From assembly GCA_017399175.1 (NCBI GenBank), contig JAFQEE010000023.1, forward strand, positions 1-64,000: DNA of 64,000 bases, read 5' to 3'. Below, one piece after another: positions 13,305-23,233 of the stretch. The notes beneath the pieces are model-generated. The model worked only from the letters and a program-made list of their open reading frames with translations, did no database searches and was not told where the DNA came from. The position numbers and the translations under genes were made by a program. Origin of the DNA: Clostridia bacterium. GTDB taxonomy: Bacteria > Bacillota > Clostridia > Oscillospirales > Acutalibacteraceae. Every line of letters starts with the position of its first letter. Positions within the stretch are counted from its first letter, which is position 1.

Positions 13305-13697
13305 ATGACTTTACAACAGCTTAATGAACTGCGTAAAGAAAGCGGTATCATTAAAAATCTAAAAGAAGAAATTGAAACATTTGCGGATAGCATACCGGGT
13401 GGAAACATCAGCGGAATGCCTTCCGCTAAAAGTGTATGCAACAGTAAGGAAAGAAGGTACATTTCTTGTTTAGCTGATAAAGAAAAGTTACAAAAGCGAT
13501 ATGAAAAAATGCTGTATAAACATTCTGAAGCAATAAAATACATAGAAAAAATTCAGGATGAAACTGTGTATAACATTTTCAGGTATCGTTTTATTAAGAA
13601 TTACCATTGGAACAAGGTAGCAATGCTCGTTGGTGGTGGCAACACAGAAGAAACTGTCAAAAAGATGGTTTACAGATATTTAAGCAAAAATCAATAA
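13305..13697 (+). CDS. DUF1492/ArpU-like late transcription regulator
   Basis: 130 residues; start after AAAGGAGTG. The C-terminal 60 residues (ETVYNIFRYRFIKNYHWNKVAMLVG, then EETVKKMVYRYL) resemble sigma-region-4/ArpU proteins that activate late genes. It lies directly upstream of the terminase genes and of a promoter with tandem GTCCCGA boxes, its likely target. Confidence 0.8.
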   Translation: MTLQQLNELRKESGIIKNLKEEIETFADSIPGGNISGMPSAKSVCNSKERRYISCLADKEKLQKRYEKMLYKHSEAIKYIEKIQDETVYNIFRYRFIKNYHWNKVAMLVGGGNTEETVKKMVYRYLSKNQ

Positions 13698-13710
13698 AAA
13701 AATAAAAGTT

Positions 13711-13742
13711 GTCCCGAATGTCCCGAAAAATTCAGATATAAT
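13711..13742 (+). promoter_or_regulatory. Putative late promoter with two GTCCCGA boxes
   Basis: GTCCCGA at 13711-13717 and 13720-13726 (9-bp period), then TATAAT at 13737-13742 and no -35 box. Activator sites in place of a -35 element fit control by the DUF1492 regulator encoded just upstream. Confidence 0.6.
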
Positions 13743-13761
13743 ATAAACTGAGAAGAGAAAG

Positions 13762-13791
13762 AAAGCACTCCGTTGGGGTGCTTAATTTTTT
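13762..13791 (+). terminator. Leader hairpin before terS
   Basis: AAAGCACTCC pairs with GGGGTGCTT, followed by AATTTTTTGG, 16 bases before the terS start. It may be a leaky terminator or RNA-stability element; transcription must pass it to reach the late genes. Confidence 0.55.
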
Positions 13792-13806
13792 GGAAAGGAG
13801 AAAACC

Positions 13807-14265
13807 ATGAGCGAGAATTCAGCGGAAATTAAAGTTAAATTAAAGCCTCAACAAGAACGTTTCTGTCGAGAATATGTGCTAAATGGTGGAAAGCAAAAAG
13901 AAGCTGCAATCGCTGCTGGGTATTCCAAAAAAACAGCAAGTGTGCAGGCATCAAGATTGTTAACAAATGTTAATATTCTCTCACGCGTACACGCGATACA
14001 GATTGAAGAGTTAAAAAAATTATCAGTTACGCCTGAGTCCGTTATAATGAAATTTTTAGAAATATATGACCGTTGTATGCAGGCTAAACCAGTTATGGAG
14101 TGGGATTATAGTGAGCACAAAATGATTGAAACAGGTGAATACGCATTTGACTCCAAAGGTGCTATAAATGCACTTACAAAAATTGGTGATTATCTTGCAA
14201 TGTTCAAACAAAATGTAAATGTCAATGGTGAATTAAGTGTAAGTAAGCTGGAAGACCTATTATGA
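13807..14265 (+). CDS. terS: Terminase small subunit
   Basis: 152 residues. LKPQQERFCREYVLNGGKQKEAA, then AGYSKKTASVQASRLLTN is the Terminase_2 N-terminal helix-turn-helix that recognises pac/cos DNA; the C-terminus would contact TerL. Overlaps terL by four bases. Confidence 0.93.
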   Translation: MSENSAEIKVKLKPQQERFCREYVLNGGKQKEAAIAAGYSKKTASVQASRLLTNVNILSRVHAIQIEELKKLSVTPESVIMKFLEIYDRCMQAKPVMEWDYSEHKMIETGEYAFDSKGAINALTKIGDYLAMFKQNVNVNGELSVSKLEDLL

Positions 14266-16052
14266 TTTATACAGCTGATTACCTGATTGAAAAGCGTAAA
14301 GAAAAATGGGAAGAACTTCACGACATTGAATTCGATAAGAAGTTAAGAAGTGCTATTGCTGAAGAAATTATTCAGAATAGTGGATTATTTCGGGAAATCC
14401 GAAGTAATCCCGAAAAACTGATTGAATTGGTCTTTATTGTTGTTGATAAAAATCAAAAAACAATGCCATTCTTCTTCAATGATGTACAAAAAGACTTCAT
14501 AAATACACTCAATAAAGCAATACAGGACTTTGAACAAGGCAAGATAACAAACATATCAATGTTGGTGTTAAAAGGCCGACAACAAGGTTTTACAACACTT
14601 ATAACAGCTATTCAGTTGGCATGTAGTATCGTGAATAAAAACTTTCAGGGATTTACTCTTGCTGATGAAAGTGATAATGCTGAAACAATATTTCAAAACA
14701 AAGCAAAGTTTCCATATTCACAGCTCCCTGATGTGTTACAACCTACTGAAAAATTCAATAACAAAAGACAGTTATTGTTTGAAAAAATCAATGGTAGCTG
14801 GTCTGTTGATACTGCAACAAAGAATGTAGGTCGTTCAAGAACGGTCAATTTCTTTCACGGTTCGGAATGTGCCTTTTGGAAAGACGGTATTTCACCGATA
14901 CAGGCTGCATTAGGTGAAGCATTTACGAAAAACTGTATAAAAATATATGAGAGTACTGCAAACGGATATAACGACTATCAGAAGATGTGGGATAGTGGAG
15001 TACATATCAATTGCTTTTATGAATGGTGGAGAACCAAAGAATACAGAATCAACTTCCCGAATGATGAAGAAAAACAACGGTTTTTGGAGTTTATTCCATC
15101 TAAAAATGAATGGATAAATCAGCGGTTACAGTGGTTGCAGAATGATGTGGGACTTGAACCTGAACAGCTGTATTGGTACTACGATAAATATGAGGGATTC
15201 CTGGATAAGCGATTGATTAAACAGGAATATCCGTGTAGTCCGAGAGAAGCTTTTCTTTTGTCAGGTGCGAATGTATTTGATACTGAAAAGTTACTTGCTC
15301 GTTTGCAATCGATTACAAAGCCAATCAGAACAGGCTATTTCAAGTACGATTATGATGGATTGAAGATAACCAACATTGAGTGGGTGAATGATAAAAACAA
15401 CGGATATATCAACATTTATCAGTTACCTAATACACCTGCGATAACGAAATATTGTCTTGGTGGTGATACTGCCGGGGACGGTAGTGACTATTTTACAGGT
15501 CATATTCTTGATGCAAGAACAGGTGTACAGTGTGCGGTATTAAAACACGAGTTTGATGCTGACCAATATACACGACAAATGTATTGTCTTGGGAAGTATT
15601 ATAAATGGGCTTTGATAGGTATTGAAGCTAATTTTGATACTTACCCTATACGAGAATTAGAGAGGTTGGGATATCCTAATCAGTACATTCGAGAAACCTT
15701 TGATAAATACACAGGAAAAATGGAAAAGCGTTTTGGATTCAAGACAACAACCATTACACGACCTGCGATTATTTCAAAGTTAAAAGAAGTAGTTCGTGAC
15801 CATACTGAAACAATCAACGACAAGGATACATTGGAAGAATTGCTTACCATTATCAAAAACGAAAAAGGTAAAGCAGAAGCTCCTGCAGGATGTCATGATG
15901 ACCAAATGATGGGCCTTGCGATTGCTCACGAAATTAAAGAACAGGTTGATGTATCGAAGGATGTCATTGAAGTGCATCCAAAATACAACTTCAGCAGTGA
16001 AAGAGAAAATGCAATTCAATCTGATTACGGAGAAAGAATTGTAGTCATATAA
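14262..16052 (+). CDS. terL: Terminase large subunit (packaging ATPase/nuclease)
   Basis: 596 residues. The Walker A-like motif is GRQQGFTT at 105-112. A TLADESDNAE segment and the coupling motif FHGSECAFW follow. The RNase H-like nuclease begins near 400 (GGDTAGDGSDYF), with a later acidic residue in GIEANFDTYP and a C-terminal CHDDQMMGLAIA. It pumps DNA into the prohead and cuts it. The length and motifs match full-size TerL of podovirus/siphovirus type. Confidence 0.95.
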   Translation: MIYTADYLIEKRKEKWEELHDIEFDKKLRSAIAEEIIQNSGLFREIRSNPEKLIELVFIVVDKNQKTMPFFFNDVQKDFINTLNKAIQDFEQGKITNISMLVLKGRQQGFTTLITAIQLACSIVNKNFQGFTLADESDNAETIFQNKAKFPYSQLPDVLQPTEKFNNKRQLLFEKINGSWSVDTATKNVGRSRTVNFFHGSECAFWKDGISPIQAALGEAFTKNCIKIYESTANGYNDYQKMWDSGVHINCFYEWWRTKEYRINFPNDEEKQRFLEFIPSKNEWINQRLQWLQNDVGLEPEQLYWYYDKYEGFLDKRLIKQEYPCSPREAFLLSGANVFDTEKLLARLQSITKPIRTGYFKYDYDGLKITNIEWVNDKNNGYINIYQLPNTPAITKYCLGGDTAGDGSDYFTGHILDARTGVQCAVLKHEFDADQYTRQMYCLGKYYKWALIGIEANFDTYPIRELERLGYPNQYIRETFDKYTGKMEKRFGFKTTTITRPAIISKLKEVVRDHTETINDKDTLEELLTIIKNEKGKAEAPAGCHDDQMMGLAIAHEIKEQVDVSKDVIEVHPKYNFSSERENAIQSDYGERIVVI

Positions 16053-16061
16053 GGAGAAGAT

Positions 16062-16319
16062 ATGAGTATTACAGAAATTATTATATTGATGTTTTTTATC
16101 GGCACACTTTGTATAGTGTGCTTTTTTGTTGGTGCAAAAGTCGGTCAGAAGGTTGTTAACGGTGAGGAAATTAAACTTCCCGAGCTTAACCCGGTAAAGG
16201 TTTATCGTGAACATCAGGAACAGAAAGCTATTGATGCAGACCAATACAGAAACAATATCATTCTCAACAATATTGAAAATTATAACGGTACGGCAATCGG
16301 ACAGGAAGATGTGCCATAA
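16062..16319 (+). CDS. Small membrane protein between terL and portal (85 aa)
   Basis: One N-terminal transmembrane helix (about 5-27, IIILMFFIGTLCIVCFFVGA) with a charged C-terminal tail. No family known. Its spacing places it in the late operon. Confidence 0.6.
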   Translation: MSITEIIILMFFIGTLCIVCFFVGAKVGQKVVNGEEIKLPELNPVKVYREHQEQKAIDADQYRNNIILNNIENYNGTAIGQEDVP

Positions 16320-16333
16320 GGAGTAGGTGACAA

Positions 16334-18046
16334 ATGGATAGACAGGAAATTCAACAGACTGCTATATGGACTTTATACGAAAAGGGCAGAAATTATCATA
16401 GACTGACAGGAATATACACAGATACAGACCGAAACTACCGAATGTTCAACGGCAATCAGTGGGAAGGTGCAAAGCTTGGCGGTGTAGAACCTGTTCAGAA
16501 GAACTTTATCAAGCCTATTGTTAAATATAAGTTGTCTGTTATTCACGATAATTTATATGCGATTAACTATTCTTCACAGAATTTTGAAGATGCTGAATTC
16601 CATAAAACAGCAGAACGCTGTTGTGAAATGCTTAATAACTACGCTCACAAAATATGGGAACAGGATGAAATGGATGATAAAGGTCGAAGAATAACAAAAG
16701 ATGCTGCCATCAATGATGAAGGTATTCTATATGTTGACTTTGATAAAGAAAAGATGAGACCTGTTAATGAAGTTATCAAGAAAAATGATATTTACTACGG
16801 TAACGAAAATGATGATGATATCCAGGCTCAACCATATATCTTGATTCGTAAGCGAATGCCTGTTGCCAATGCTATTGAGTTCGCACTGAATTGTGGAGTA
16901 AGCAAAGAAGAAACAATATACATAAGAGGCGACAACGATACATTTGAGGAAAGCGGAGAAGCAGCAAAAGAAGAAGTAGATGATATGGTCACTTTTGTAT
17001 ATAAACTGTACAAAATGAATGGGACAGTTTGCTTTTCTATTTCTTCACGCTATAAAGATATTGTAGAAGATGTTGATACAGGATTAACTCGTTATCCTTT
17101 AGCACACTTCACATGGGAAGAAAAAGAGGGAAGTGCAAGAGGTGAGGGTGAAGTACGATATCTTATTCCTAACCAAATTGAAGTTAACCGTACAGAAATG
17201 CGAAGAGTTCTTACGGTAAAGAACCAGGCATATCCGCAAAAGATTGTTGATGTTACTAAAGTTGAAAATCCAAATGAAGTCAATAATGTGGGTGGCCTTA
17301 TTAAAACAAAAGGACAGTCAGTTGATGATGTCAGAAAAATTGTTGGAACACTTCAACCTGCACAGATGTCAAGTGATGTTAAGCAGTTGCAGGAAGACTT
17401 GATTCAGTTAACAAGAGAACTTGCAGGTGCCGGAGATATTGCAACAGGACAGGTTAACCCTGAAACGGCTTCAGGTCGTGCAATTCTTGCTGTTCAGCAG
17501 GCTTCACAAGCACCTATGATGGAACAGAGAGAATCCTTTAAGAAGTTTATCGGAGATGTTGCAAAGATATGGCTTGAATACTTCATTGTACATTCAGCGG
17601 ATGGCATTAATCTTGAGGAAAAAGTTACAGACCCGAATACCAAAGAAGAAACAGTTCAGATTGTTACAGTTCCTCAGTTTGTATTAGAAAGATTACAGGC
17701 TACCGTTAAGATTGATGTAACACCGAAGAGCGTATATGACAAGTTTGCACAGGAACAGTCACTTGAAAACTTCCTTACACAAGGATATTTCAATGTTCAG
17801 CGGTTAGGAGAATTAAAAATATATGTGAAGCTTCTTGATGATGACAGTGTTGTGCCAAAGATGAAACTTCTTGAAGCAATCAAGTATATGGAAGAAGAAC
17901 AGATGAGAATTGCACAGATTCAGGCAGATGCACAGATAATGCAGCAACGCGCTTTTCAGTTTATCAATGAAGATGCTGACGGACAGGCTTCACAGATTGC
18001 TGATGCCATGAAAATGATGCAGTCAAGCGGAGTCCCGACACAATAA
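16334..18046 (+). CDS. Portal protein
   Basis: 570 residues. The order RNYRMFNGNQW, KPIVKYKLSV, DAAINDEGILYVDFD and a long C-terminal helical region with GQVNPETASGRAILAVQQAS is typical of P22/phi29-like portals. It forms the dodecameric DNA entry ring at one capsid vertex. Position between terL and scaffold confirms the call. Confidence 0.9.
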   Translation: MDRQEIQQTAIWTLYEKGRNYHRLTGIYTDTDRNYRMFNGNQWEGAKLGGVEPVQKNFIKPIVKYKLSVIHDNLYAINYSSQNFEDAEFHKTAERCCEMLNNYAHKIWEQDEMDDKGRRITKDAAINDEGILYVDFDKEKMRPVNEVIKKNDIYYGNENDDDIQAQPYILIRKRMPVANAIEFALNCGVSKEETIYIRGDNDTFEESGEAAKEEVDDMVTFVYKLYKMNGTVCFSISSRYKDIVEDVDTGLTRYPLAHFTWEEKEGSARGEGEVRYLIPNQIEVNRTEMRRVLTVKNQAYPQKIVDVTKVENPNEVNNVGGLIKTKGQSVDDVRKIVGTLQPAQMSSDVKQLQEDLIQLTRELAGAGDIATGQVNPETASGRAILAVQQASQAPMMEQRESFKKFIGDVAKIWLEYFIVHSADGINLEEKVTDPNTKEETVQIVTVPQFVLERLQATVKIDVTPKSVYDKFAQEQSLENFLTQGYFNVQRLGELKIYVKLLDDDSVVPKMKLLEAIKYMEEEQMRIAQIQADAQIMQQRAFQFINEDADGQASQIADAMKMMQSSGVPTQ

Positions 18047-18062
18047 AGAATATTTAGATATT

Positions 18063-18088
18063 AAAGCACTCTTATAGGGTGCTTTTTT
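18063..18088 (+). terminator. Hairpin after the portal gene
   Basis: AAAGCACTC pairs with GGGTGCTTT, followed by TTTT. Very similar to the hairpin at 13762. The 18089-18264 stretch that follows has no supported gene. Confidence 0.65.
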
Positions 18089-18264
18089 ATGTGGGGACAG
18101 GAAAGATGGCAAAGCAATGGCTCATAGTAAGTTATCTTTAATGTCATTGGAAATCCTTGCAGCAGCGAGGTTGTTCCCACTAATAAAACTGACCAAGCAT
18201 TTAAGTCATAAAACTGTATGGATACGGTGAAGCAAACACCACAAAAAATAGAAAGGAGTTCTAT

Positions 18265-19095
18265 ATGGAGAACAACAATAACAATGTGATAGAAGAAATC
18301 ACTGAAAATGTGGATACAACAACCACAGAAGAAATCGTTGAAGACATTGAACAGATTGAAGAATCAACAGGGGAAACACAATCTGACAAGATTTATTCAG
18401 AGGCTGAATTTCAGGCGAAGTTTGAAGAGTCAATGAATAAAAAAATGCCTCGCAGAGAGGCAAAGATACGCAAAGAGGTTGACGGAGAATACAGTCAACA
18501 TAAAGAACTCGTTAGCGTATTGCAGGCAGGTACAGGTGAAAAGGATATCGGCAAGCTTATTGATGCTTTTAAAACGCATTATGCAGGAAAAGGCATTGAT
18601 ACAACACCAAAACAGCCGGAGTATTCTGCAAGGGATAACGCAATCCTTGCAAGAGCTGAGGCTGAAGACATTATTGCATCAGGATATGATGAGGTTGTCG
18701 AAGAAACTAACAGACTTGCTCAAATTGGTGTGGAAAAGATGTCAGCAAGAGAAAAGGCTGTGTTTAGTGTTCTTGCTGAATACAGACAGAAAACAGAAAG
18801 AAACAAGGCTTTTGCAGATGCCGGTGTAACAGAAGATGTTTACAACAGCCCTGAATTTAAGTCCTTTGCTTCTATGTTCAATAAAGATACACCAATTAAG
18901 GAGATATTAAATCTCTATGGAAAAACTACACAGCCGAAAAAGGATTTTCAAACAATGGGAAGTATGAAAACCGGCAAGAGCGATAAAGGTGTAAAAGATT
19001 ACTATACACCTGAAGAAATTTCAAAACTCACAGAACAGGACCTTGATAATCCGAAGGTGTGGGAAGCAGTAAGGCGTTCTATGACCGGTCAATAA
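18265..19095 (+). CDS. Capsid scaffolding protein
   Basis: 276 residues, very acidic N-terminus (ENNNNNVIEEITENVD and more Glu/Asp), charged coiled-coil middle, basic lysine-rich segment before the C-terminus. No catalytic motif, so an assembly scaffold rather than a protease. Position directly before the coat gene is diagnostic. Confidence 0.85.
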   Translation: MENNNNNVIEEITENVDTTTTEEIVEDIEQIEESTGETQSDKIYSEAEFQAKFEESMNKKMPRREAKIRKEVDGEYSQHKELVSVLQAGTGEKDIGKLIDAFKTHYAGKGIDTTPKQPEYSARDNAILARAEAEDIIASGYDEVVEETNRLAQIGVEKMSAREKAVFSVLAEYRQKTERNKAFADAGVTEDVYNSPEFKSFASMFNKDTPIKEILNLYGKTTQPKKDFQTMGSMKTGKSDKGVKDYYTPEEISKLTEQDLDNPKVWEAVRRSMTGQ

Positions 19096-19127
19096 CCTTC
19101 CCTAAAAAGAAAGAGGGTTAATTAATT

Positions 19128-19970
19128 ATGGCAGTAGCAAATACTGTAACAGAATTCCAACAGGTAATATGGAGTAAATCAATACTTCGTTCACTTCAGA
19201 AGATTACATCATTGAGAAATCATTGTAATTTTCAGTATCAGAAAGATACAAAAAATGCAAAGGAAGTAAAAATCCTTAGCGTAAACAGACCTACAATTCG
19301 TACATATGTACCGGGACAGGCTCTTCAGAGAGAAAGTGTAGCAGACAGCTCATTGACTCTCAAATTGGACCAGTACAGATATTTCAACTTTGAAGTTGAA
19401 GATATCGTAAAGGCACAGTCAGTACCCGGTCTTATGGAAGCACTTACAGACGAAGCAAGCCGAGGAATGGCAGAACAGGGCGACGAATATGTTGGCTCTG
19501 TTGTCAAGACTGCTGCAGATGCAGGTGAGATAGCTGTCTCTGAAAGTGTTATTGCACTTACGAAATCAAATGCAGTAGAAAGTGTTGAAAACGGTTTTGC
19601 AACACTTTATGAAAATGATTGCAAGGTTTCAGATACATTCTATCTTGAGGTTGCTCCGAGAGTGTTCACTACATATCGTCAGCAGTTGACAGAGTTATCA
19701 ACAGATAACCCTGAAATTCTTAAGAAGGGTGCTGTTGGTAAAATTAACAATGCTTATGTGTGCATTGAAAATCTTCTTCCAACAAGCGAAGATGCATATT
19801 ATAACATTCTCCGTACTGACAAGGCAGTTGCGTTTGCAGAGCAGATTGACAAGGTGGAGAAGTACAGACCTGAAGATGCATTTACAGATGCAGTTAAAGG
19901 CTTGTATGTCTTTGGTGCGACAATCGTTCGTCCAAAAGAAATCTATGTTATGAAGACAAAGAAGTCATAA
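19128..19970 (+). CDS. Major capsid protein (P22-like)
   Basis: 280 residues, starting MAVANTVTEFQQVIWSKSIL. The RPTIRTY, DQYRYFNFEVEDI and DEYVGSVV segments fit the P22-type coat family with an HK97 fold. The length is short for P22 itself but usual for Firmicutes relatives. A good terminator follows, as for a highly expressed gene. Confidence 0.85.
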   Translation: MAVANTVTEFQQVIWSKSILRSLQKITSLRNHCNFQYQKDTKNAKEVKILSVNRPTIRTYVPGQALQRESVADSSLTLKLDQYRYFNFEVEDIVKAQSVPGLMEALTDEASRGMAEQGDEYVGSVVKTAADAGEIAVSESVIALTKSNAVESVENGFATLYENDCKVSDTFYLEVAPRVFTTYRQQLTELSTDNPEILKKGAVGKINNAYVCIENLLPTSEDAYYNILRTDKAVAFAEQIDKVEKYRPEDAFTDAVKGLYVFGATIVRPKEIYVMKTKKS

Positions 19971-19980
19971 TCAAAAAAGG

Positions 19981-20010
19981 AAAGAGAGGAGTAAAATCCT
20001 CTCTTTTTTT
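19981..20010 (+). terminator. Terminator after the coat gene
   Basis: AAAGAGAGGA pairs with TCCTCTCTTT, followed by a T-run. It would boost or punctuate coat expression. Confidence 0.8.
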
Positions 20011-20027
20011 AGAATAAGGAGATAATT

Positions 20028-20381
20028 ATGGGAAACGAATTATTTACAGTAAAACCAAGCTTAAAGCAGTACTACGGAGTAACAGTTACAAAAGAAACAA
20101 AATTTGATGAAAAAACTGATAGCGGAGAAGTGCATCAGACATTGGAAAACTGTGTTTTAACCACAGAGATTAACAGAGAGTGGACACAGGGTGAAATTAA
20201 AAACACTATTCATAGTGTTCAGACAGAAGAACTTCCTGAAGGTACAGTTATTATTTGGAGTGAATTGGAAGGCTATATCGTGCCGAATGTACCTATGTAT
20301 AAATTAAGAGACCTTGAAGCAGAAATCAAGGAAATTAAAGAAATATATAAAGATAATACGGATATAAACCCGAAAGGGTAG
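20028..20381 (+). CDS. Hypothetical late protein (117 aa)
   Basis: Follows the coat gene with its own GGAGATAA site. Mostly beta in N-terminal two-thirds, then a coiled-coil tail (LRDLEAEIKEIKEIY). Possibly a capsid decoration or head protein; not recognised. Confidence 0.6.
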   Translation: MGNELFTVKPSLKQYYGVTVTKETKFDEKTDSGEVHQTLENCVLTTEINREWTQGEIKNTIHSVQTEELPEGTVIIWSELEGYIVPNVPMYKLRDLEAEIKEIKEIYKDNTDINPKG

Positions 20382-20405
20382 AAATAGATATTGAGGTGAT
20401 TTTAA

Positions 20406-22334
20406 ATGTTCGTTGTTAATGAAGATTTATCTGTTAGCCTTAACAGGGGAGATGCCGGGATAATTAAAATCCCAAGAAAAGTAGATGGAAAATATGAAGT
20501 TAATACTGGTGATGTGTTAAGACTTCGTGTGTTTCCAAAGAAAAATTGCGAAAAAGTTGAGCTTATAAAAGACTATTCCGTAAGTTCAACATCAGAATAT
20601 ATTGAGCTTGCATTATCAGGTAGTGACACAAGATTAGGTGATGTTATAAATAAGCCAACAACATATTGGTATGAGATTGAACAGAATCCTGAATGGAGTT
20701 TGTCAGACGGTGCTGTAGGAGTGTACCCAAAAACGATTGTCGGATATGATGAAGACGGTCCTAAAGTATTCCTGTTATATCCTGAAGGAGACGATTCAGG
20801 CGATTTACCTGTAGATAATATAGGAAGAAAAGTAAATGTATCAGATGAAGCAGTAGAAAGCATTATCGAAAACGAGCTTTTTCAGGAGTATGTTGATGAC
20901 AAAACAAGAGACATAACTGAAAAGGCCAATACATCTTTGAATACAGCGAAACAAATTGCTGATACACTTCAATCAAAACTTAATAATGGTGAATTCAAGG
21001 GTGAAACAGGTGAACAAGGTGAAAAGGGCGAAGCATTTACCTATGAAGATTTCACAGCGGAACAGCTTGCATCGTTGAAAGGTGAACAAGGTGAAAAGGG
21101 AGAACCATTTACCTACGAAGATTTCACACCCGAACAGCTTGAAGCCTTAAAGGGAGAAAAAGGTGCTCAAGGTGAAAAAGGCGAAGCATTTACCTACGAA
21201 GATTTCACACCCGAACAGCTTGAAAAATTAAAATGTGCAGTTGTTGACGATGAAATGTCAGACGATAGCGAGAATCCTGTTCAGAACAAAGTTGCCAAGA
21301 ATTATGTTGATGGTGAGGTTGGAGAAATATCAGAGATATTTGATAAATCTGTTAATCTCTATAATGAAAAAACAAACCTAAATTATAAAGAAGTTTCAAA
21401 CAGTACAGGGATTATACACGACAATACTGTCTGGGCAGTAACACAACCAATTTTACTAAAAAAAGGACAGTACACTATCACCCACGATAGAGATAACAAT
21501 AGACATTTCGGATATGTGTCATTTTATGATATGAATATGGTCTTCGATAAAAAAGTTAGCCTTTTTACAGGGGTTCCCGTTGATACTGAAAAAAAGGTTG
21601 CAAGTCTTGTTATTGAACAAAACTGTTATGCTCGTTTTTCAGGAATAATTGACCGTATTACAGGAACAGAGCTTATGATTGTAAGAGGCACAGAATTACC
21701 AACAGAATATGTACCATACAAAAACGAAATTAAGCCTGATTATCTTCCTGAAAACATCAATAAGGTAGTTACTACTGAACATTATTCCCTTGATATACAA
21801 ACTTTAAAATCAAATGGTTATATGACTTGGATTTCTGAAGACTCAGGGTCAAAGTTAATAGTTTCACTTATATTTGTTCCAGCAATTATGGATAACGGTG
21901 TTCAACATAAAATTATAGATGTTCCGTTTGAGTTTATAAATGTTAATAATGTTTTGACATGGAGTAATCAAAATAAATTTAAGAATGTTGGAATATCAAG
22001 TCCCGTATTAGCTCAGGCATTGGGTTTGAACGGTACTTTATGGTTTGATACTATTATAAATATAATGAATGAGATGGGATTCCCACGTAAAGATACTATA
22101 TTTGAATTCTATGATGCAAACACAGGTGATAATTATGGAACTCTCGTTATAGAATTAACAGGAACAGCACAAACTCATAGTAGTATGACTGAACTGAAAT
22201 CATTATGGGAAACAATTCTTGAACACCCTGAAACTAAACTCATTTTTGAATATCAAAAACAAGAGAACATAACAACATATGAAGCGGCATATTTGTATGA
22301 TGCTTCTTCTACAGTAGAAATCGGGGAGGTTTAA
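20406..22334 (+). CDS. Tail fibre/appendage with collagen-like repeats
   Basis: 642 residues. The N-terminal beta domain (about 1-130) resembles BppU/fibre N-termini. Three collagen-like blocks then occur ([18 protein letters not shown] and two relatives, about residues 198-275), each with a conserved FTYEDFT-EQL-LKG spacer. The C-terminus is beta-rich. Triple-helical fibre shafts of this type are common in Firmicutes phages and carry host-binding tips. The gene lies between coat and connector genes, an unusual place for a fibre. Confidence 0.75.
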   Translation: MFVVNEDLSVSLNRGDAGIIKIPRKVDGKYEVNTGDVLRLRVFPKKNCEKVELIKDYSVSSTSEYIELALSGSDTRLGDVINKPTTYWYEIEQNPEWSLSDGAVGVYPKTIVGYDEDGPKVFLLYPEGDDSGDLPVDNIGRKVNVSDEAVESIIENELFQEYVDDKTRDITEKANTSLNTAKQIADTLQSKLNNGEFKGETGEQGEKGEAFTYEDFTAEQLASLKGEQGEKGEPFTYEDFTPEQLEALKGEKGAQGEKGEAFTYEDFTPEQLEKLKCAVVDDEMSDDSENPVQNKVAKNYVDGEVGEISEIFDKSVNLYNEKTNLNYKEVSNSTGIIHDNTVWAVTQPILLKKGQYTITHDRDNNRHFGYVSFYDMNMVFDKKVSLFTGVPVDTEKKVASLVIEQNCYARFSGIIDRITGTELMIVRGTELPTEYVPYKNEIKPDYLPENINKVVTTEHYSLDIQTLKSNGYMTWISEDSGSKLIVSLIFVPAIMDNGVQHKIIDVPFEFINVNNVLTWSNQNKFKNVGISSPVLAQALGLNGTLWFDTIINIMNEMGFPRKDTIFEFYDANTGDNYGTLVIELTGTAQTHSSMTELKSLWETILEHPETKLIFEYQKQENITTYEAAYLYDASSTVEIGEV

Positions 22335-22337
22335 ATA

Positions 22338-22478
22338 ATGGACATAAATTTAAAAGAAACATTAGATAAAATTGTCGAAGAAAAAATGCGACCAACTGAA
22401 AAAGACCGAATTGTAGCTTTAGAAAATGCTCTAACAGACATTGCTATGATGGTTGCGGGGGTGGAAAATAATGATTGA
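22338..22478 (+). CDS. Small late protein (46 aa)
   Basis: MDINLKETLDKIVEEKMRPTEK and a hydrophobic/acidic tail, predicted helical. Starts 4 bases after the fibre stop and overlaps the next gene by eight bases. Confidence 0.6.
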   Translation: MDINLKETLDKIVEEKMRPTEKDRIVALENALTDIAMMVAGVENND

Positions 22479-22605
22479 ATTCATCAAAACACAGTACACT
22501 CTTTATAAAACAGGTGGCAATTCAATCGGCATTGAGAAAATCCACAAACTTGCTGACAAGTTTATGACGGAAGCAGAAAGAAAAGAGTTATTTGAAGAGG
22601 AATAG
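22471..22605 (+). CDS. Small late protein (44 aa), XkdX-like
   Basis: MIEFIKTQYTLYKTGGNSIG, then KIHKLADKFMTEAERKELF resembles short XkdX-type proteins found after phage baseplate genes. Coupled to the upstream gene by overlap; function unknown. Confidence 0.55.
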   Translation: MIEFIKTQYTLYKTGGNSIGIEKIHKLADKFMTEAERKELFEEE

Positions 22606-22611
22606 TTATAT

Positions 22612-22639
22612 AAGCATCACCTTAATTGGTGGTGCTTTT
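22612..22639 (+). terminator. Terminator after the fibre cluster
   Basis: AAGCATCACC pairs with GGTGGTGCTT, followed by TT and T-rich sequence. Confidence 0.7.
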
Positions 22640-22669
22640 GTATTTATCACAGAAAATGAAGGTGATTAA

Positions 22670-23233
22670 ATGACATTAGAGGAAATGATAAAGAAGGTAT
22701 TAAGACTTATTGAAGAGTTCAATCCTAACCATAAAGATTTAACAGACGACCCTGATATAGCTACAAAGATGAAAGATGTAATCAATCAGGTTATGTATGA
22801 ACTTGCAAGACTTAAAAAGATACCACGATATGTTGAATTTGAGGTTACCGAAGGAGAAACAATCGACTTCGCAAGAATCGAAAATGAATGTGGCTCTGAG
22901 GTGTATCAGGTTTGTAAAGTCAGCGGTGTTAAACATGAATGCAAGGCTGAAAACACAATTATTAAAGTCATTGAGAGTGGAACTATTGAAATTGAAATGT
23001 GCATATATCCTGAAAGAATCACCTCTACAACAAATGCGAAAATTTATGAATTTGAGTTAAGTTCTGATGTGCTTGAGATAATGCCTTATGGTGTAGCAGC
23101 GGACTTACTTAAAAGTGATATATCTGCAGAATACGGTAAGATTTATTCACAGCGATACGAAATGATGATACAGCGTGTTGACTCAAGATACAATATGCCG
23201 AGTATCAGCTATGAAGGTGGGGTGAACTTCTGA
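22670..23233 (+). CDS. Head-tail connector/adaptor (P22 gp4-like)
   Basis: 187 residues; an N-terminal helical half (about 1-50) and a beta domain. LEIMPYGVAADLLKSDIS, then YSQRYEMMIQRVDSR is typical of connector (DUF6682/gp4-like) proteins that extend the portal. It overlaps the following tail gene by one base. Confidence 0.7.
   Translation: MTLEEMIKKVLRLIEEFNPNHKDLTDDPDIATKMKDVINQVMYELARLKKIPRYVEFEVTEGETIDFARIENECGSEVYQVCKVSGVKHECKAENTIIKVIESGTIEIEMCIYPERITSTTNAKIYEFELSSDVLEIMPYGVAADLLKSDISAEYGKIYSQRYEMMIQRVDSRYNMPSISYEGGVNF

Noticed and set aside
18089-18264. Riboswitch or small gene between portal and scaffold
   Set aside because: No open frame with a start site and no recognisable conserved aptamer; left as unassigned sequence.
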